From: Meghimatium bilineatum
Taxonomy: Eukaryota; Mollusca; Gastropoda; Stylommatophora; Philomycidae
DNA length: 64,000 nucleotides
Direction of reading: 5' to 3'
Assembly (NCBI GenBank): GCA_034231615.1
Contig: CM067315.1
Coordinates: 30,482,133 to 30,546,132, forward strand
Of this stretch, positions 37,274 to 48,974 are shown in pieces. The first letter of the stretch is position 1, and the number at the start of each line of letters is the position of its first letter. A program made the translations under genes and the position numbers. The notes under the pieces are model-generated. The model saw only the letters and a program-made list of their open reading frames with translations, was not told the DNA's origin and ran no database searches.

Positions 37274-38583
37274 TATGCAAATATGTTCAAATTATAGAAC
37301 AATCGCCTTGATCAGTCAAGCCAGTAAAATACTTCTGCACATTATAATGAAAATAATACATAACAAGATGGAGGATGAGATCCACGAAGTGCAAGCAGGT
37401 TTCAGAACTGGCAGAGGCACGAGAGATCATATATTTAACATGAGGATGATTATATAGAAATAAAAAGAGTATAACATCGAATTACATGCATGCTTCATAG
37501 ACTACACCAAAGCATTCGACCGTGTCAATCACCATCAATTATAGGAAATAATGAACGATATGGGTTTCCCAAAACACATTACACGACTAATAACAGAGCT
37601 ATATAAAGATCAAGAAGCAGCAGTAAAAGTTGAAGGTGCAAGATCGGAGTGGTTCAATGTACAGAAGGAGTAAGACAAGGCTGTACCTTGTCTCCATACT
37701 TGTTCAACATCTTTGCGGAAAATATAATGAAAAATGTGAGACAAGAATCAATAAAGCCTGATTTCACACCCATAAATATAGGAGGGCTGCAGATACCAGA
37801 AATTAGATATGCAGACGACACAGTGCTATTAACAACAAACGAACACGACCTACTGAACATAATTAAGTCAACCCAAAAGTTTAGCGAACAGCAAAACTTG
37901 TTCTTAAATATGAAAAAGACAAAAATAATGGCAACTGACAAAACTAAATCAAGACCCAACATTAATATTGAGAACTGCAATTTGGAAGAAGTGACACATT
38001 TTGATTATTTAGGAACTAATATAAACAATGCGGGGGACTGCGCAGTTGAGATCAAGAGAAGAACGGCAATGGCGCTGGAAAAATTAAAAAAGATGAAGAA
38101 ACTATGGCACGGTACTAACATAAGAACCAAATGGTTTTTACTACGAACATGTGTATTTCCTGTGGCGACATATGGATGTGAAGCATGGACACTAAATAAA
38201 ACAGTGGCCAAGAGAATAACATCATTTGAATTAAAGTGTTATAGAAGAGTTTTGAGAATACCATGGACAGCGAAGAAAACAAACCAGGAGGTGTTACGAA
38301 CAATTAACGTCAAGGAAGGCTGGCTTCTGAACACTATATTAAAGAAAAAGCTAGCTTTTTTCGGTCATATTAAGAGACACAACGGCATGGAGAGAGTGTT
38401 AATGGAGGGGATGATAGAAGGCAACAGGGGCAAAGGCCGACCAAGACGCCGTTGGACAAAAGACATTCAAGAATGCCTGCGCATGTCACTGGAAGATGCA
38501 GGGCAACTTGCTCAAGACCGCGGAGAATTAAAGAGATCCATAGGAAAGACTACGTTCTGGAAAGAATATGTCACTTGATGATG
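37274..38583 (+). mobile_element. LINE-Y, longest copy, inserted in L1*
   Basis: A 1,310-bp 5'-truncated insert flanked by ATAAGAGGAAA (37,263-37,273 and 38,584-38,594). The RT starts CSNYRTIALISQASKILLHI; motif A is FIDYTKAFDRV (about 37,496), then VRQGCTLSPYLFNIF, catalytic EIRYADDTVLL (YADD 37,807-37,818), FLNMKKTKIM, FDYLGTNINNAGDC, YGCEAWTLNKTVAK, FFGHIKRHNGMERVLMEGM, and the end GKTTFWKEYVT-stop plus TGATGATGAT. There is one stop near 37,456, another near 37,543 and a frameshift near 37,660; the last 309 codons are open. Confidence 0.94.
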
Positions 38584-39960
38584 ATAAGAGGAAAAATAAA
38601 ACCAGAAATAGCAGACGAACAATGCGGATTCGTAGAAGGAAAAGGCACAAGAAATGCCCTATATATAGTAAGAACATTAATGGAGAGGGCCATAGAAGTA
38701 CAGCAAGACCTTTATCTGTGCTTCATAGATTATAGCAAAACATTTGACAAGCTAAAGCATTCAGAGATTATAAAATTGCTAAAAAGTCTTAACGTTGATG
38801 GGAAAGATCTAAGAATAGTAAGAGATATGTATTGGAAACAAACAGCTGCGATGAGAGTTAACAACACTATAGGTAGATTTCAAAAGATAGAAATGGGTGT
38901 CAGGCAAGGTTGTGTAATGTCACCGGACCTTTTCTCCCTGTATACAGAATACATTATGCAAAATATAGAAGATATGTCCGTAATAAAAAGTGGGAGGATA
39001 CAATATAAATAACTTGAGATATGCTGATGACACAGTACTGATCGCATGAAGCGAGTAAGAACTGCAAGCCCTATTAGATAAAGTAGTGAAGGAAAGTGAA
39101 AACAAAGGCCTCAGTTTAAACAAGAAGAAAACAGAAATAATGGCTGTATCAAAGAGACATACACCACCAAGATGCAACATAATAATTAATAACACAAAAT
39201 TAGCACAAGTTGAAAAAGTGAAATATCTTGGCACCCTGTTAACATCAGAAGGTAGATGTTCAAGTGAGATAAAGAGCCGAACAGCACAAGCCAAATAAGC
39301 ATTCCAAAAAATGATAACCATTTTTTGCAATGGAAGTCTATCAATGCAGACCCAAATTCGGGTGCTGAGATGTTATATCGAACGATTCTTTTTTATGGAT
39401 GTGAAGCATGGACTATAAACAATAAAATTCAAAGTGAATTGGAGGCTACAGGAATGTGGTTTCTGAGAAGTATGATGAAAATACCACGGACAGCCAAGAA
39501 AACTAATGCAGAGGTTCTCATTGATGCTGGCGTAAAAAGATCAATCATATCAAACATTAGAGGCAGACAGTCAAGGTTTCTAGGGCATGTGCTGAGAAGA
39601 GCACAGCTTGAACACTTAATTCCGCCGAAGACGGATGTGTCGGGCCATTGGCGCAAATAAAACGGCGACACAGCGCATTTCCATTTTCTGGACTACATCC
39701 TGCTGGAAATCTAGCAGGACCATGCTCCTGCTAGATTCAGTAGGAGTTTGAGAATGAACGCAGAAGAAGAAGAAGAAGAACACTTAATAACCACTGGAAA
39801 GATAAAAGGGAGAAGAGATAGAGGCAGACAAAGAGAAAAGTTACTAGATGGGCTTGTATCGTGGCACGGTAGAAGCTCACCAACCGAGCTTATTGACAAC
39901 ACAAGAGACAGAGAGTCGTGGAGAAACATGATCGCCTACGCCAGTCGGCATGGCACTTGA
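38584..39960 (+). mobile_element. L1* LINE, downstream piece (RT to ORF end)
   Basis: Continues RIRGKIKPEIADEQCGFVEG, motif A FIDYSKTFDKL (38,721-38,753), MGVRQGCVMSPDLFSLYTEY, LRYADDTVLIA (YADD about 39,020-39,031), GLSLNKKKTEIMAVSKR, KYLGTLLTSEGRCSSEIKSR, YGCEAWTINNK, MWFLRSMMKIPRTAKKTNAE, FLGHVLRRAQLEHL, (SINE-B), ITTGKIKGRRDRGRQREK and YASRHGT-stop. Several stops and frameshifts; inactive. Confidence 0.93.
39621..39777 (+). mobile_element. SINE-B copy inside L1*, 157 bp
   Basis: Flanked by GAACACTTAAT (39,610-39,620 and 39,778-39,788). Reads TCCGCCGAAGACGGATGTGT to (GAA)n. This copy defines the full SINE-B length. Confidence 0.96.
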
Positions 39961-40380
39961 TTGATTTATTGATTGACAATATTCTCTAGACTAAATCCTG
40001 CTAAATAATCGATAATAAGTGAGACTGCAGTAAAATTAAATGGAGCCTAAACATATTTACAAAAGTATTCACACAAGATAGTGAGTTTACCGTTCACGCA
40101 CAGACTATCGGGCACGACAATAGTATTATAGATGACAGTGTTCATAACGGACAGTGTTCATAGCGGACATTGTTCAAAACGGACAAATGAACGTTTAACC
40201 CATAAGGTTTTTTTTAAGAATAAAGAGAGATTGAAACAAGATGTCAAAAAGCCAATGCTGTGACTTAAAAACTGTCACCAATACTTAATGAAACCCCCAT
40301 CAATCTGCACGGCTACAAAACGAGAATTGTTAAACAGTATTTTTATACAAACTTTGTGTTACCAATGTCAAACATGACTA
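39961..40380. other. mostly unrecognised sequence
   Basis: Has a short (TTGATT)n tail, a SINE-like CTAGACTAAATCCTGCTAAA scrap near 39,988, and three copies of GACAGTGTTCATAACG (about 40,130-40,180). Confidence 0.4.
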
Positions 40381-40720
40381 TTGACAAAGACACTAGTGAA
40401 AAAGATCACATTTTGTGAAATGAGATGTTTGAGGAAAGCTATAAATATCACGAGAAGAGACCGCCGGAGTAATGAAGATATCCGGAAAGAAGTAAAGACT
40501 ATCTCAAGTCAAGACTACATCGAGAGGCAGCAAATCAGATGGTTTGGCCAAATCACGAGAATGGAACCTGCGCAAACAGCCCTTCGCGCATACATCAGCA
40601 GAAGACCGGGCTACAAGGAACATGGAAGACCAAGAACTAGATGGGCAGAGACAATCACAAAAACATTAAATAGATACGGGCTGACCATGGCCAATGGAAC
40701 CCAAATGACCAAATAAAAAA
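40381..40720 (+). mobile_element. LINE-R C-terminal fragment
   Basis: Open for 111 codons: FCEMRCLRKAINITRRDRRS, YIERQQIRWFGQITRMEPAQ, GYKEHGRPRTRWAETITKTL. It ends before G and GATA runs. Confidence 0.85.
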
Positions 40721-41044
40721 ACAACTCAGAATCCTCTACTCCCTCACGATTGGATTTGGGGGGGGGGGGGTGGGTATACAGCACAATAGATAGATAGATA
40801 GGAACACTAGGGGTTTAGGATTGAATTCATAAGTTTTGGTTACACATATAAAAAGCGTAGGCATCGTCGGTCTATGTAAACTGTGGTGGTTTTTGGTTGA
40901 TTGCTGATCCAGTGGTCCATGACCTATGACTCAATGCCATTATGTGTGATACATGCATGTGTTTGTGAGCTGTTGTGTTCCATATTCTGTTACTTTCTCT
41001 GCCTTTGTTCTCATAATACTGGATAATAGTATGTAGTCCCGAGA

Positions 41045-41279
41045 GTTATTTCGGACATATAAAAAGACACAATAGCGTGGAGAGACGCATATTAAAGGGC
41101 AGAATTCCGGGAAGAAGAAGAAGAGGTAGACCTAGAAGGAGATGGACAAATGACATCACAGACTGTATGAAGATATCGTTGGAGGAAGCAAAGAGATTGG
41201 CACAGGATAGAATCGGGCTCTGGAAACCAACTACAAAGACAACTTTATCGAAAGAATATGTCACGTGATGATGATGATT
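41045..41279 (+). mobile_element. LINE-Y C-terminal fragment
   Basis: YFGHIKRHNSVERRILKGRI, PGRRRRGRPRRRWTNDITDC, then TTLSKEYVT-stop and a TGATGATGATGAT tail. Confidence 0.88.
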
Positions 41280-41372
41280 ACGGAGAACGGAATGCATGTG
41301 TCATAGTTTATAACTTTTGCTATGATATCTACGCATTCGGTCTGACACATCCGATTTCACTATGAATTTTGT
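41280..41372 (-). mobile_element. SINE-A core fragment
   Basis: GGAGAACGGAATGCATGTGT to GTCTGACACATCCGATTTCA. Confidence 0.75.
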
Positions 41373-41544
41373 TCCATATAAGGTGTACATTTATCTAGCC
41401 TCGGAAGGAGAAATACACTCTATTAAACCAGTCCCTTTTTCATATAGTCATGCGCATTAATATCAAAATAGCATTTATCTTGACCAATGATACTTTTTCC
41501 CTCGTTCTTCTCCAGGAGTCAAGCCCTGATAGGGATTTGTCAAA

Positions 41545-41752
41545 AACAATACTGCAGGGAACTGTCGAGGTGGAAGAAGCAGAGGAGGACAAATAAAGAC
41601 ATGGACAGACAACATCAAGGAATGGACAGGGCTAGATATTTCCACACTCATCCGCATCGCTGAGGATAGAATTCGCTGGAGGACTCTGTGTGCTGAAGCA
41701 TCCAATGTGGTACCCCTACGACCCTGAAGGGTTATGGGTTTATTGATTGATT
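41545..41752 (+). mobile_element. LINE-C C-terminal fragment (best copy)
   Basis: IKTWTDNIKEWTGLDISTLI, RIAEDRIRWRTLCAEASNVV, PLRP-stop and a (TTGA)n tail. Confidence 0.87.
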
Positions 41753-41818
41753 GATGGATTTCTTCGACGAACTGTACTGTAGACGCTAGCCCCAATGCAG
41801 AACCGTATAGTTTATCCT

Positions 41819-42330
41819 CTAGGGCTCATTCAGATGGTTAGTTTTCTTCGGTTTGGTACAACGGACAGTTCTGTGTTTGCTCAAGATTTTCCACAGGGCC
41901 CGGGCACATACAGATGTCAATCCCAAATATTCTTTACATGTGCTGTTTGAGTACGTTGAATGTTTGAGTACGTTGAATGTTTGAGTACGTTGAATGTTTG
42001 AGTACGTTGAATGTTTGAGTACATTGAATGTTTGAGTACGTTGAATGTTGTACTCAACTTTTTTTAAAAATTGTTTGCTCCTTTCTTCCAAGTTTGTTGA
42101 TACCATTGTATTTTTAGTTGCGTAGATTAGTTGTGTTCCATCCATTTCCTGCCCATGGTAATGAACTTGTGATGAGGATCTTCATTTATGGAGATAACAA
42201 TTGCTCCTGCTTGTTTTCGCTAGAAGATTATCAATCTCATTTTCTGAAATCCATTGGAGAACGATTTATTTTGCTTGGTTGTTTAGTTCAGATATGATTT
42301 TGCTTCTTACTCGCTCTCGGACCGTAGTCA
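41819..42330 (-). mobile_element. degraded LINE RT fragment with internal minisatellite
   Basis: Minus strand: MDGTQLIYATKNTMVSTNLE, then ERSKQFLKKVEYNIQ. A 17-bp repeat (TTTGAGTACGTTGAATG, about seven copies, 41,945-42,050) has expanded inside the frame. Confidence 0.5.
41945..42050 (+). repeat. 17-bp minisatellite
   Basis: TTTGAGTACGTTGAATG, about seven copies with one variant. Confidence 0.95.
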
Positions 42331-42717
42331 GACACTGATACGGATTTCATCGATGAACTCCCCTGTGATCACCAGCTGGTGGAATGTGGGGCTAGGTTCT
42401 GGAGGGATTGCAAAACATAGATTATTTGGCATCAGTCATGATCACTATCTTGTATTCATGGAAGTGGGATCTTATCTAACTGGTAATTTGTCATTTTGCG
42501 TAGACTTTGTGTCGTCAGCCAATCAAAAGTATGGGAAAGTGAAATCAGCCAAGATAAATTATGCGAGTTTTGGAAGAGAATGAAAAATGTTACAGAGGAA
42601 ACTGCTTGAAAGCTCTACAGTAGTTAGTTTTTATTCCTTGTATGATTCATCATCTGCTGGTTTATATGATGGTCTCTGTTTTTTCCTGGTTTATATCTTT
42701 GATGCATGGAGTGCACA

Positions 42718-42985
42718 TGTTTCAACATTACTCTCGTTCGGACCCAGGGTTAGCAGATAACCAATATCATAAAAGTACCTCGTCGTGGTGAACCTTGGAA
42801 AAGGAAACACAACGGCTTCAGCTGTGTTCCTGGCCAACACTTTTGGGGATCGTGTCCGTTGACGTAGAGGCTGTAGGTGGAATAAGAACTGCCTGCAAAG
42901 AGACAAGCAATATCTCCGATACCTCTACACCAGCACATCCAGCAACGCTGGATATAACAATGTTAATGTCCCGATGTGGGTAGAT
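42718..42985 (+). repeat. interspersed repeat D, copy 2
   Basis: Matches 34,475-34,815 in block order. Its last block (GTTAATGTCCCGATGTGGGT) is the founder of the adjacent 43-bp array. Confidence 0.65.
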
Positions 42986-43312
42986 TTCGCTAGGGTATAA
43001 CAATGTTAATGTTACGATATGGGTAGATTTCGCTAGGGTATAACAATGTTAATGTTGCGATATGGGTAGATTTCGCTAGGATATAGCAATGTTAATGTTA
43101 CGATATGGGTAGATTTTGCTAGGGTATAACAATGTTAATGTTACGATATGGGTAGATTTCGCTAGGGTATAACAATGTTAATGTTGCGATATGGGTAGAT
43201 TTCGCAAGGATATAGCAATGTTAATGTTACGATATGGGTAGATTTTGCTAGGGTATAACAATGTTAATGTTACGATATGGGTAGACTTCGCTAGGATATG
43301 GCAATACTCAGA
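42953..43312 (+). repeat. 43-bp minisatellite, about eight copies
   Basis: Unit ATAACAATGTTAATGTTACG, ATATGGGTAGATTTCGCTAG, GGT. Confidence 0.95.
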
Positions 43313-43509
43313 GTACACATTTAATCTGAAAACGGCAGTACACGCTAGATGACAGCGTTGTGTATTGTAAAACGATATAGTGGCATCGAAGTCACAATTG
43401 TCATATGTGAGACCGTACGGCGGAAATGATCTTCATGCTCGAGAACACACACACGCCCACATACCTCACCGCAATTGAGCCCATCTAAAGTAGGTCATGA
43501 TTCAGATGT

Positions 43510-45108
43510 TGGAAATCTACTGTATGTTGGTGCTATGTTCTACTGTATGTTGGTGCTATGTTCTACTGTATGTTGATGCTATGTTCTACTGTATGGTGTT
43601 GCTATGTTCTATGTTCTATTGTATGTTTGTGCTATGTTCTACTGTATGTTGGTGATATGTTCTACTGTAAGTTGGTGCTATGTTCTACTGTATGTTTGTG
43701 GTATGTTCTACTGTACGTTGGTGCTATGTTCTACTGTACGTCGGTGTTATGTTCTACTGTATTTTAGTGCTATGTTCTACTGTATGTTGGTGCTATGTTC
43801 TACTGTATGTTGGTGATATGTTCTACTGTAAGTTGGTGCTATGTTCTACTGTATGTTGGTGATATGTTCTACTGTAAGTTGGTGCTATGTTCTACTGTAC
43901 GTCGGTGTTATGTTCTACTGTATTTTAGTGCTATGTTCTACTGTATGTTGGTGCTATGTTCTACTGTACGTTGGTGCTATGTTCTACTGTATTTTAGTGC
44001 TATGTTCTACTGTATGTTGGTGCTATGTTCTACTGTATGTTGATGCTATGTTCTACTGTATGGTGTTGCTATGTTCTATGTTCTATTGTATGTTTGTGCT
44101 ATGTTCTACTGTATGTTGGTGATATGTTCTACTGTAAGTTGGTGCTATGTTCTACTGTATGTTGGTGCTATGTTCTACTGTATGTTGTTGTTATGTTCTA
44201 CTGTATGTTGTTGTTATGTTCTACTGTATGTTGGTGCTATGTTCTACTGTATTTTAGTGCTATGTTCTACTGTATGTTGGTGCTATGTTCTACTGTATGT
44301 TGTTGTTATGTTCTACTGTATGTTGGTGCTATGTTCTACTGTATTTTAGTGCTATGTTCTACTGTATGTTGATGCTATGTTCTACTGTACGTTGGTGCTA
44401 TGTTCTAATGTATGTTGTTGTTATGTTCTACTGTATGTTGGTGCTATGTTCTACTGTATTTTAGTGCTATGTTCTACTGTATGTTGGTGCTATGTTCTAC
44501 TGTATGTTGATGCTATGTTCTACTGTATGGTGTTGCTATGTTCTATGTTCTATTGTATGTTTGTGCTATGTTCTACTGTATGTTGGTGATATGTTCTACT
44601 GTAAGTTGGTGCTATGTTCTACTGTATGTTTGTGGTATGTTCTACTGTACGTCGGTGTTATGTTCTACTGTACGTCGGTGTTATGTTCTACTGTACGTCG
44701 GTGTTATGTTCTACTGTACGTTGGTGCTATGTTCTACTGTACGTTGGTGCTATGTTCTACTGTATGTTGGTGCTATGTTCTACTGTATGTTGGTGCTATG
44801 TTCTACTGTATGTTTGTGGTATGTTCTACTGTACGTTGGTGCTATGTTCTACTGTATGTTTGTGGTATGTTCTACTGTATGTTGGTGATATGTTCTACTG
44901 TACGTCGGTGTTATGTTCTACTGTATGTTTGTGGTATGTTCTACTGTATGTTTGTGGTATGTTCTACTGTACGTTGGTGCTATGTTCTACTGTACGTTGG
45001 TGCTATGTTCTACTGTACGTTGTTGCTATGTTCTATGTTCTATTGTATGTTTGTGCTATGTTCTACTGTACGTTGGTGCTATGTTCTACTGTATGTTTGT
45101 GGTATTTG
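43510..45108 (+). repeat. 23-bp minisatellite, about 69 copies
   Basis: Unit GCTATGTTCTACTGTATGTT plus GGT, with variants (TTTGTGG, ACGTCGG, ATTTTAG) recurring in blocks. All three plus frames are open for up to 212 codons because the unit lacks stops and three units make 23 codons. No gene is inferred. Confidence 0.97.
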
Positions 45109-45229
45109 TGTCTTACATTTTATACTGTAACTGGATTTCTAACTGGAGTTGAACGTGTACACTTCTTCATCAGAATAGTACTTATGTGAAATACAATTTA
45201 CATTATCTTTATCATGAACGCACGAATTC

Positions 45230-45388
45230 TTCTTCTTCTTCAGCGTTCATTCTCAAACTCCCACTGGACTTCTCTTGTAACAGGACAATGATCCTACAAG
45301 ATTTCCAGTTGAATGTAGTCCAGAGAATGGAAATGCGTTGTGTTGCCATTTGTTTGCGTCAATAGCCCAACACATCCGTCTTCGGCGT
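45230..45388 (-). mobile_element. SINE-B copy
   Basis: TTCTTCTTCTTCAGCGTTCA to CACATCCGTCTTCGGCG. Confidence 0.9.
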
Positions 45389-45597
45389 TAACGCACTTAT
45401 TAACAGACTATAGGTATTGATTGGTATAAAAAAATCAAATGAACAGTATACAAGACAGTTTCAACGTTTCAATCGCAATGTCTTTTTCTAATAAAACATA
45501 AGACATACAGTAAAATATAAAAAAAACAGTAACAGCAATAAAATTAATGGCATTCTCACAAAAGCATTTCTTTCTTACAAAAGAAAGAAGACACTCA

Positions 45598-45735
45598 AAT
45601 CGACGATGGTGCTGCGATATATCAGATTACTTAAATATGCCTCTAGCTACGGCTGGTCAATTGGCCAGAATCACGGAGTATTCAGAGAATCCATAAGAAA
45701 ACTACGTTCTGAAAAGAATTTGTCACATAACGACA
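45598..45735 (+). mobile_element. LINE-Y C-terminal fragment
   Basis: Across frameshifts: DISDYLNMPLATAGQLAR, then FRESIRKLR and a KRICH-like end, matching ...EDAGQLAQDR...EYVT of the best copy. Confidence 0.7.
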
Positions 45736-45739
45736 AAAG

Positions 45740-46015
45740 CATTAGACGACAGATGTTTAACATCATAGATATCCAAGGTAACAATGACGTACGTATACAT
45801 GCGCGTTGCCATAGTGATGCGTATTAAACAATATGAACAGTGACAACGAAATAAAACAATTATGCCATAAAACAACACGAAAGATAACAAAATAAAGGTC
45901 CCCGAACCACTTAATAAATGATAATTGGTGTTAAACCCAAATGGATTAAATGTAGCTGACTGCATTATATATCGATTTTTAAGGACGTACCTAGCTCTAC
46001 CGTCTGAGGTGCAAT
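45740..46015. other. unrecognised sequence
   Basis: No repeat or coding pattern found. Confidence 0.35.
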
Positions 46016-46099
46016 ATCTTAAGACAATGTCCTGAATACCACGCGCTGTTCACAATTATATATAATACTATATGTTAAAAACATAATTATATATTCAGA

Positions 46100-46500
46100 G
46101 CGTAGTGTCCTGTTGACCCTTTTGATTGAAATGCATAGAGATGGGAGTAGGCTTTCTGTGGTAAATGGCATGAAGATGTCGGCAGAAATAAGTCTTTTGT
46201 CAGTTTCACATATATATTTCGCGTCACAACGTTCACAGAAGATAACGTTAATCTTGATTCTTGATTCTTGATTAGAAACTGGCCTCACAGAACGTGGGGC
46301 ATTCCCATAAGTGCTCCGCCCTTTGTTTCAGCAGCCTTCCAACTCGATGGTTTCGAGTCTAATGCCGCTGAAACAGACGTCGACATCAGGGCACAACTCC
46401 GGCCGTTGCGACAAGTTTCTTTGTTGTTCCGGCCACACACGATGCCCGTAAGTAGTTCAAACACAACGTCGACCTGCCGAAACAACATGGTAACTGTTGA
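46100..46500 (-). mobile_element. 3' end of the RNase H-bearing LINE seen in the palindrome
   Basis: GATTAGAAACTGG, CACAG.ACGTGGGGCATTC and CATAAGTGCTCCGCCCT match 55,478-55,530 closely; the rest is diverged. Confidence 0.6.
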
Positions 46501-46859
46501 TCGAAGGTTACGACTACGAACGTTAATCACGTTTCGATAATATAATGGGACACAATACGTATACTTTCCAGACAAGATATTATTTCTGCGTTCTTTCCCC
46601 TTGATTGTTTACATTTTTTCAGTCTCGAGTGTTTTGGGGAAATAAAAGGTAGCTTACAACAGCATTGTTTTATTACATTGACAGAAGTGTTGTTACAATC
46701 GGAACATATTAATTACAACTGAGTAATTTCATCTGGATGTGATATGTGTAATTGTCTATTGTCTTTCCCCAAGTGGATGATGGTAAGAATATTCACACTT
46801 GCCGTTAAGGCGGTGGGGTGGTGACTCGAAGCTTTAGTTGTCTATCCAATGTCATATGT

Positions 46860-47200
46860 GTCGCCTTGTTGAATCCGTATTTGTTTAGTGTTGTCTAGAT
46901 GCTGCCTATCGATCTACTATATATCTCCGTATATTGTTCTACGTCTTCCTCTTGCCTTTTATTTGGATCTACTTATGTTATATATTCTTTTTAGTAGTTG
47001 GGTATGGTTCATTCTCATAAGGTGTCCACACTATTTTATTTGTTGTTTCTCGATGTATTCCGTGCATGGTCTTATACTGATTCTTCTGATTTCATCATTT
47101 CTCATTTTGTCTAGTTTGTTCACTCTTGTGGCTTTTATCGGGTATTTAATCTCACATGTTGTAAGTTTTCTCTGTAGGGCTGTTGCCAGTGCCCATTAAA
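46860..47200 (-). mobile_element. LINE-R C-terminal fragment
   Basis: Minus strand: CEIKYPIKATRVNKLDKMRN, DEIRRISIRP, EYIEKQQIK and CGHLMRMNHTQLLKRIYNIS. Confidence 0.75.
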
Positions 47201-47239
47201 ATGTGTAATTAATTTTCAGTAAGGAGAAGATATATACTA

Positions 47240-48720
47240 ACACACATCTAGTAAGTGAACAAGTTCTCCACTGCAACATGACATCCAGTGAGAGAACAAC
47301 TTCTCCACTGCAACATGACATCCAGTGAGTGAACAACTTCTATACTGCAACATGACATCCAGTGAGTGAACAACTTCTCCCCTGCAACATGACATCCAGT
47401 GAGTGAACAACTTCTCCACTGCAACATGACATCCAGTGAGTGAACAACTTCTCCACTGCAACATGAAATCTAGCAAGTGAACAACTTTTCCACTGCAACA
47501 TGACATCCAGCAAGTGAACAACTCCACTGCAACATGACATCCAGTGAGTGAACAACTTCTCCACTGCAACATGACATCCAGCGAGTGAACAACTTCTCCA
47601 CTGCAACATGACATCCAGCGAGTGAACAACTTCTCCACTGCAACATGACATCCAGTGAGTGAACAACTTCTCCACTGCAACATGACATCCAGCAAGTGAA
47701 CAACTTCTCCACTGTAACATGACATCCAGTGAGTGAACAACTTCTCCAGTGCAACATGACATCCAGTGAGTGAACTACTTCTCCAGTGCAACATGACATC
47801 CAGTGAGTGAACAACTTCTCCACTGCAACATGACATCCAGTGAGTGATACAACTTCTCCACTGCAACATGACATCCAGTGAGTGAACAACTTCTCCACTG
47901 CAACATGACATCCAGTGAGTGAACAACTTCTCCACTGCAACATGACATCCAGTGAGTGAACAACTTCTCTACTGCAACATGACATCCAGTGAGTGAACAA
48001 CTTCTCCACTGCAACATGACATCCAGTGAGTGAACAACTTCTCCACTGCAACATGACATCCAGCAAGTGATCAACTTCTCAACTGCAACATGACATCCAG
48101 TGAGTGAACAACTTCTCCACTGCAACATGACATTCAGCGAGTGAACTACTTCACCACTGCAACATGACATCCAGCAAGTGAACAACTTCTCCACTGCAAC
48201 ATGACATCCAGCGAGTGAACAACTTCTCCACTGCAACATGACATCCAGAAAGTGAACAACTTCTCCACTGCAACATGACATCCAGTGAGTGAACAACTTC
48301 TCCACTGCAACATGATATCCAGCGAGTGAACAACTTCTCCACTGCAACATGACATCCAGCAAGTGAACAACTTCTCCACTGCAACATGACATCCAGCAAG
48401 TGAACTACTTCTCCACTGCAACATTACATCCAGTGAGTGAACTACTTCTCCACTGCAACATGACATCCAGTGAGTGAACAACTTCTCTACTGCAACATGA
48501 CATCCAGTGAGTGAACAACTTCTCCAGTGCAACATGACATCCAGTGAGTGAACAACTTCTCCACTGCAACATGACATCCAGCAAGTGAACAACTTCTCCA
48601 CTGCAACATGACATCCAGCAAGTGAACTACTTCTCCACTGCAACATTACATCCAGCAAGTGAACAACTTCTCCACTGCAACATGACATCTAGCAAGTGAA
48701 TAACTTCTCCACTGCAATCG
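47240..48720 (-). repeat. 37-bp minisatellite, about 40 copies
   Basis: Unit (plus strand) GTGAGTGAACAACTTCTCCA plus CTGCAACATGACATCCA. Variants at two positions (GTGAG/GCAAG/GCGAG) are scattered. Minus frames are open for up to 232 codons because three units make 37 codons; not a gene. Confidence 0.97.
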
Positions 48721-48724
48721 ATTA

Positions 48725-48970
48725 GGCAAGTAGAAAGTGTGTATATATTCATAAATAATTAAAGTACTGGCCGCGAAATGAAGACCGGAACAGCGACACT
48801 GAGCGTGTGCGGACAAGACCACAAATCAGCAGAACTAACACAACTGATGTAAAGTAAACACATAGACATTCTACACAAGGGAAAAAATACATTCCAAAAA
48901 ACAATTAACAATTATGTTTTGATTTGGAGCCGTGTAGATAAGAACTGTCGAGCTAATTATGGCGTAGGTT
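48725..48970. other. unrecognised sequence
   Basis: Joins the 37-bp array to the LINE endonuclease fragment. No pattern found. Confidence 0.35.
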
Positions 48971-48974
48971 ATTT

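Larger units (their letters stand above)
40890..41425 (-). mobile_element. LINE-Z 3' end, split by a LINE-Y fragment
   Basis: TGTGTTTGTGAGCTGTTGTG and TGTTCCATATAAGGTGTACA match the LINE-Z end near 25,770-25,820. The stretch between about 40,990 and 41,370 is foreign; TGTTCCATAT occurs on both sides. Confidence 0.6.

Noticed and set aside
37085-37420. Chimeric reverse transcriptase with a duplicated motif
   Set aside because: The 11-bp ATAAGAGGAAA duplication at 37,263 and 38,584 shows one LINE inserted in another.
43558-45189. Overlapping Cys/Tyr-rich frames of up to 212 codons as a protein family
   Set aside because: All three frames are open because a 23-bp unit without stops is tandemly repeated; no start context or conserved flank.
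47237-48688. Overlapping minus-strand frames of up to 232 codons as genes
   Set aside because: Translation of a 37-bp minisatellite in several frames.
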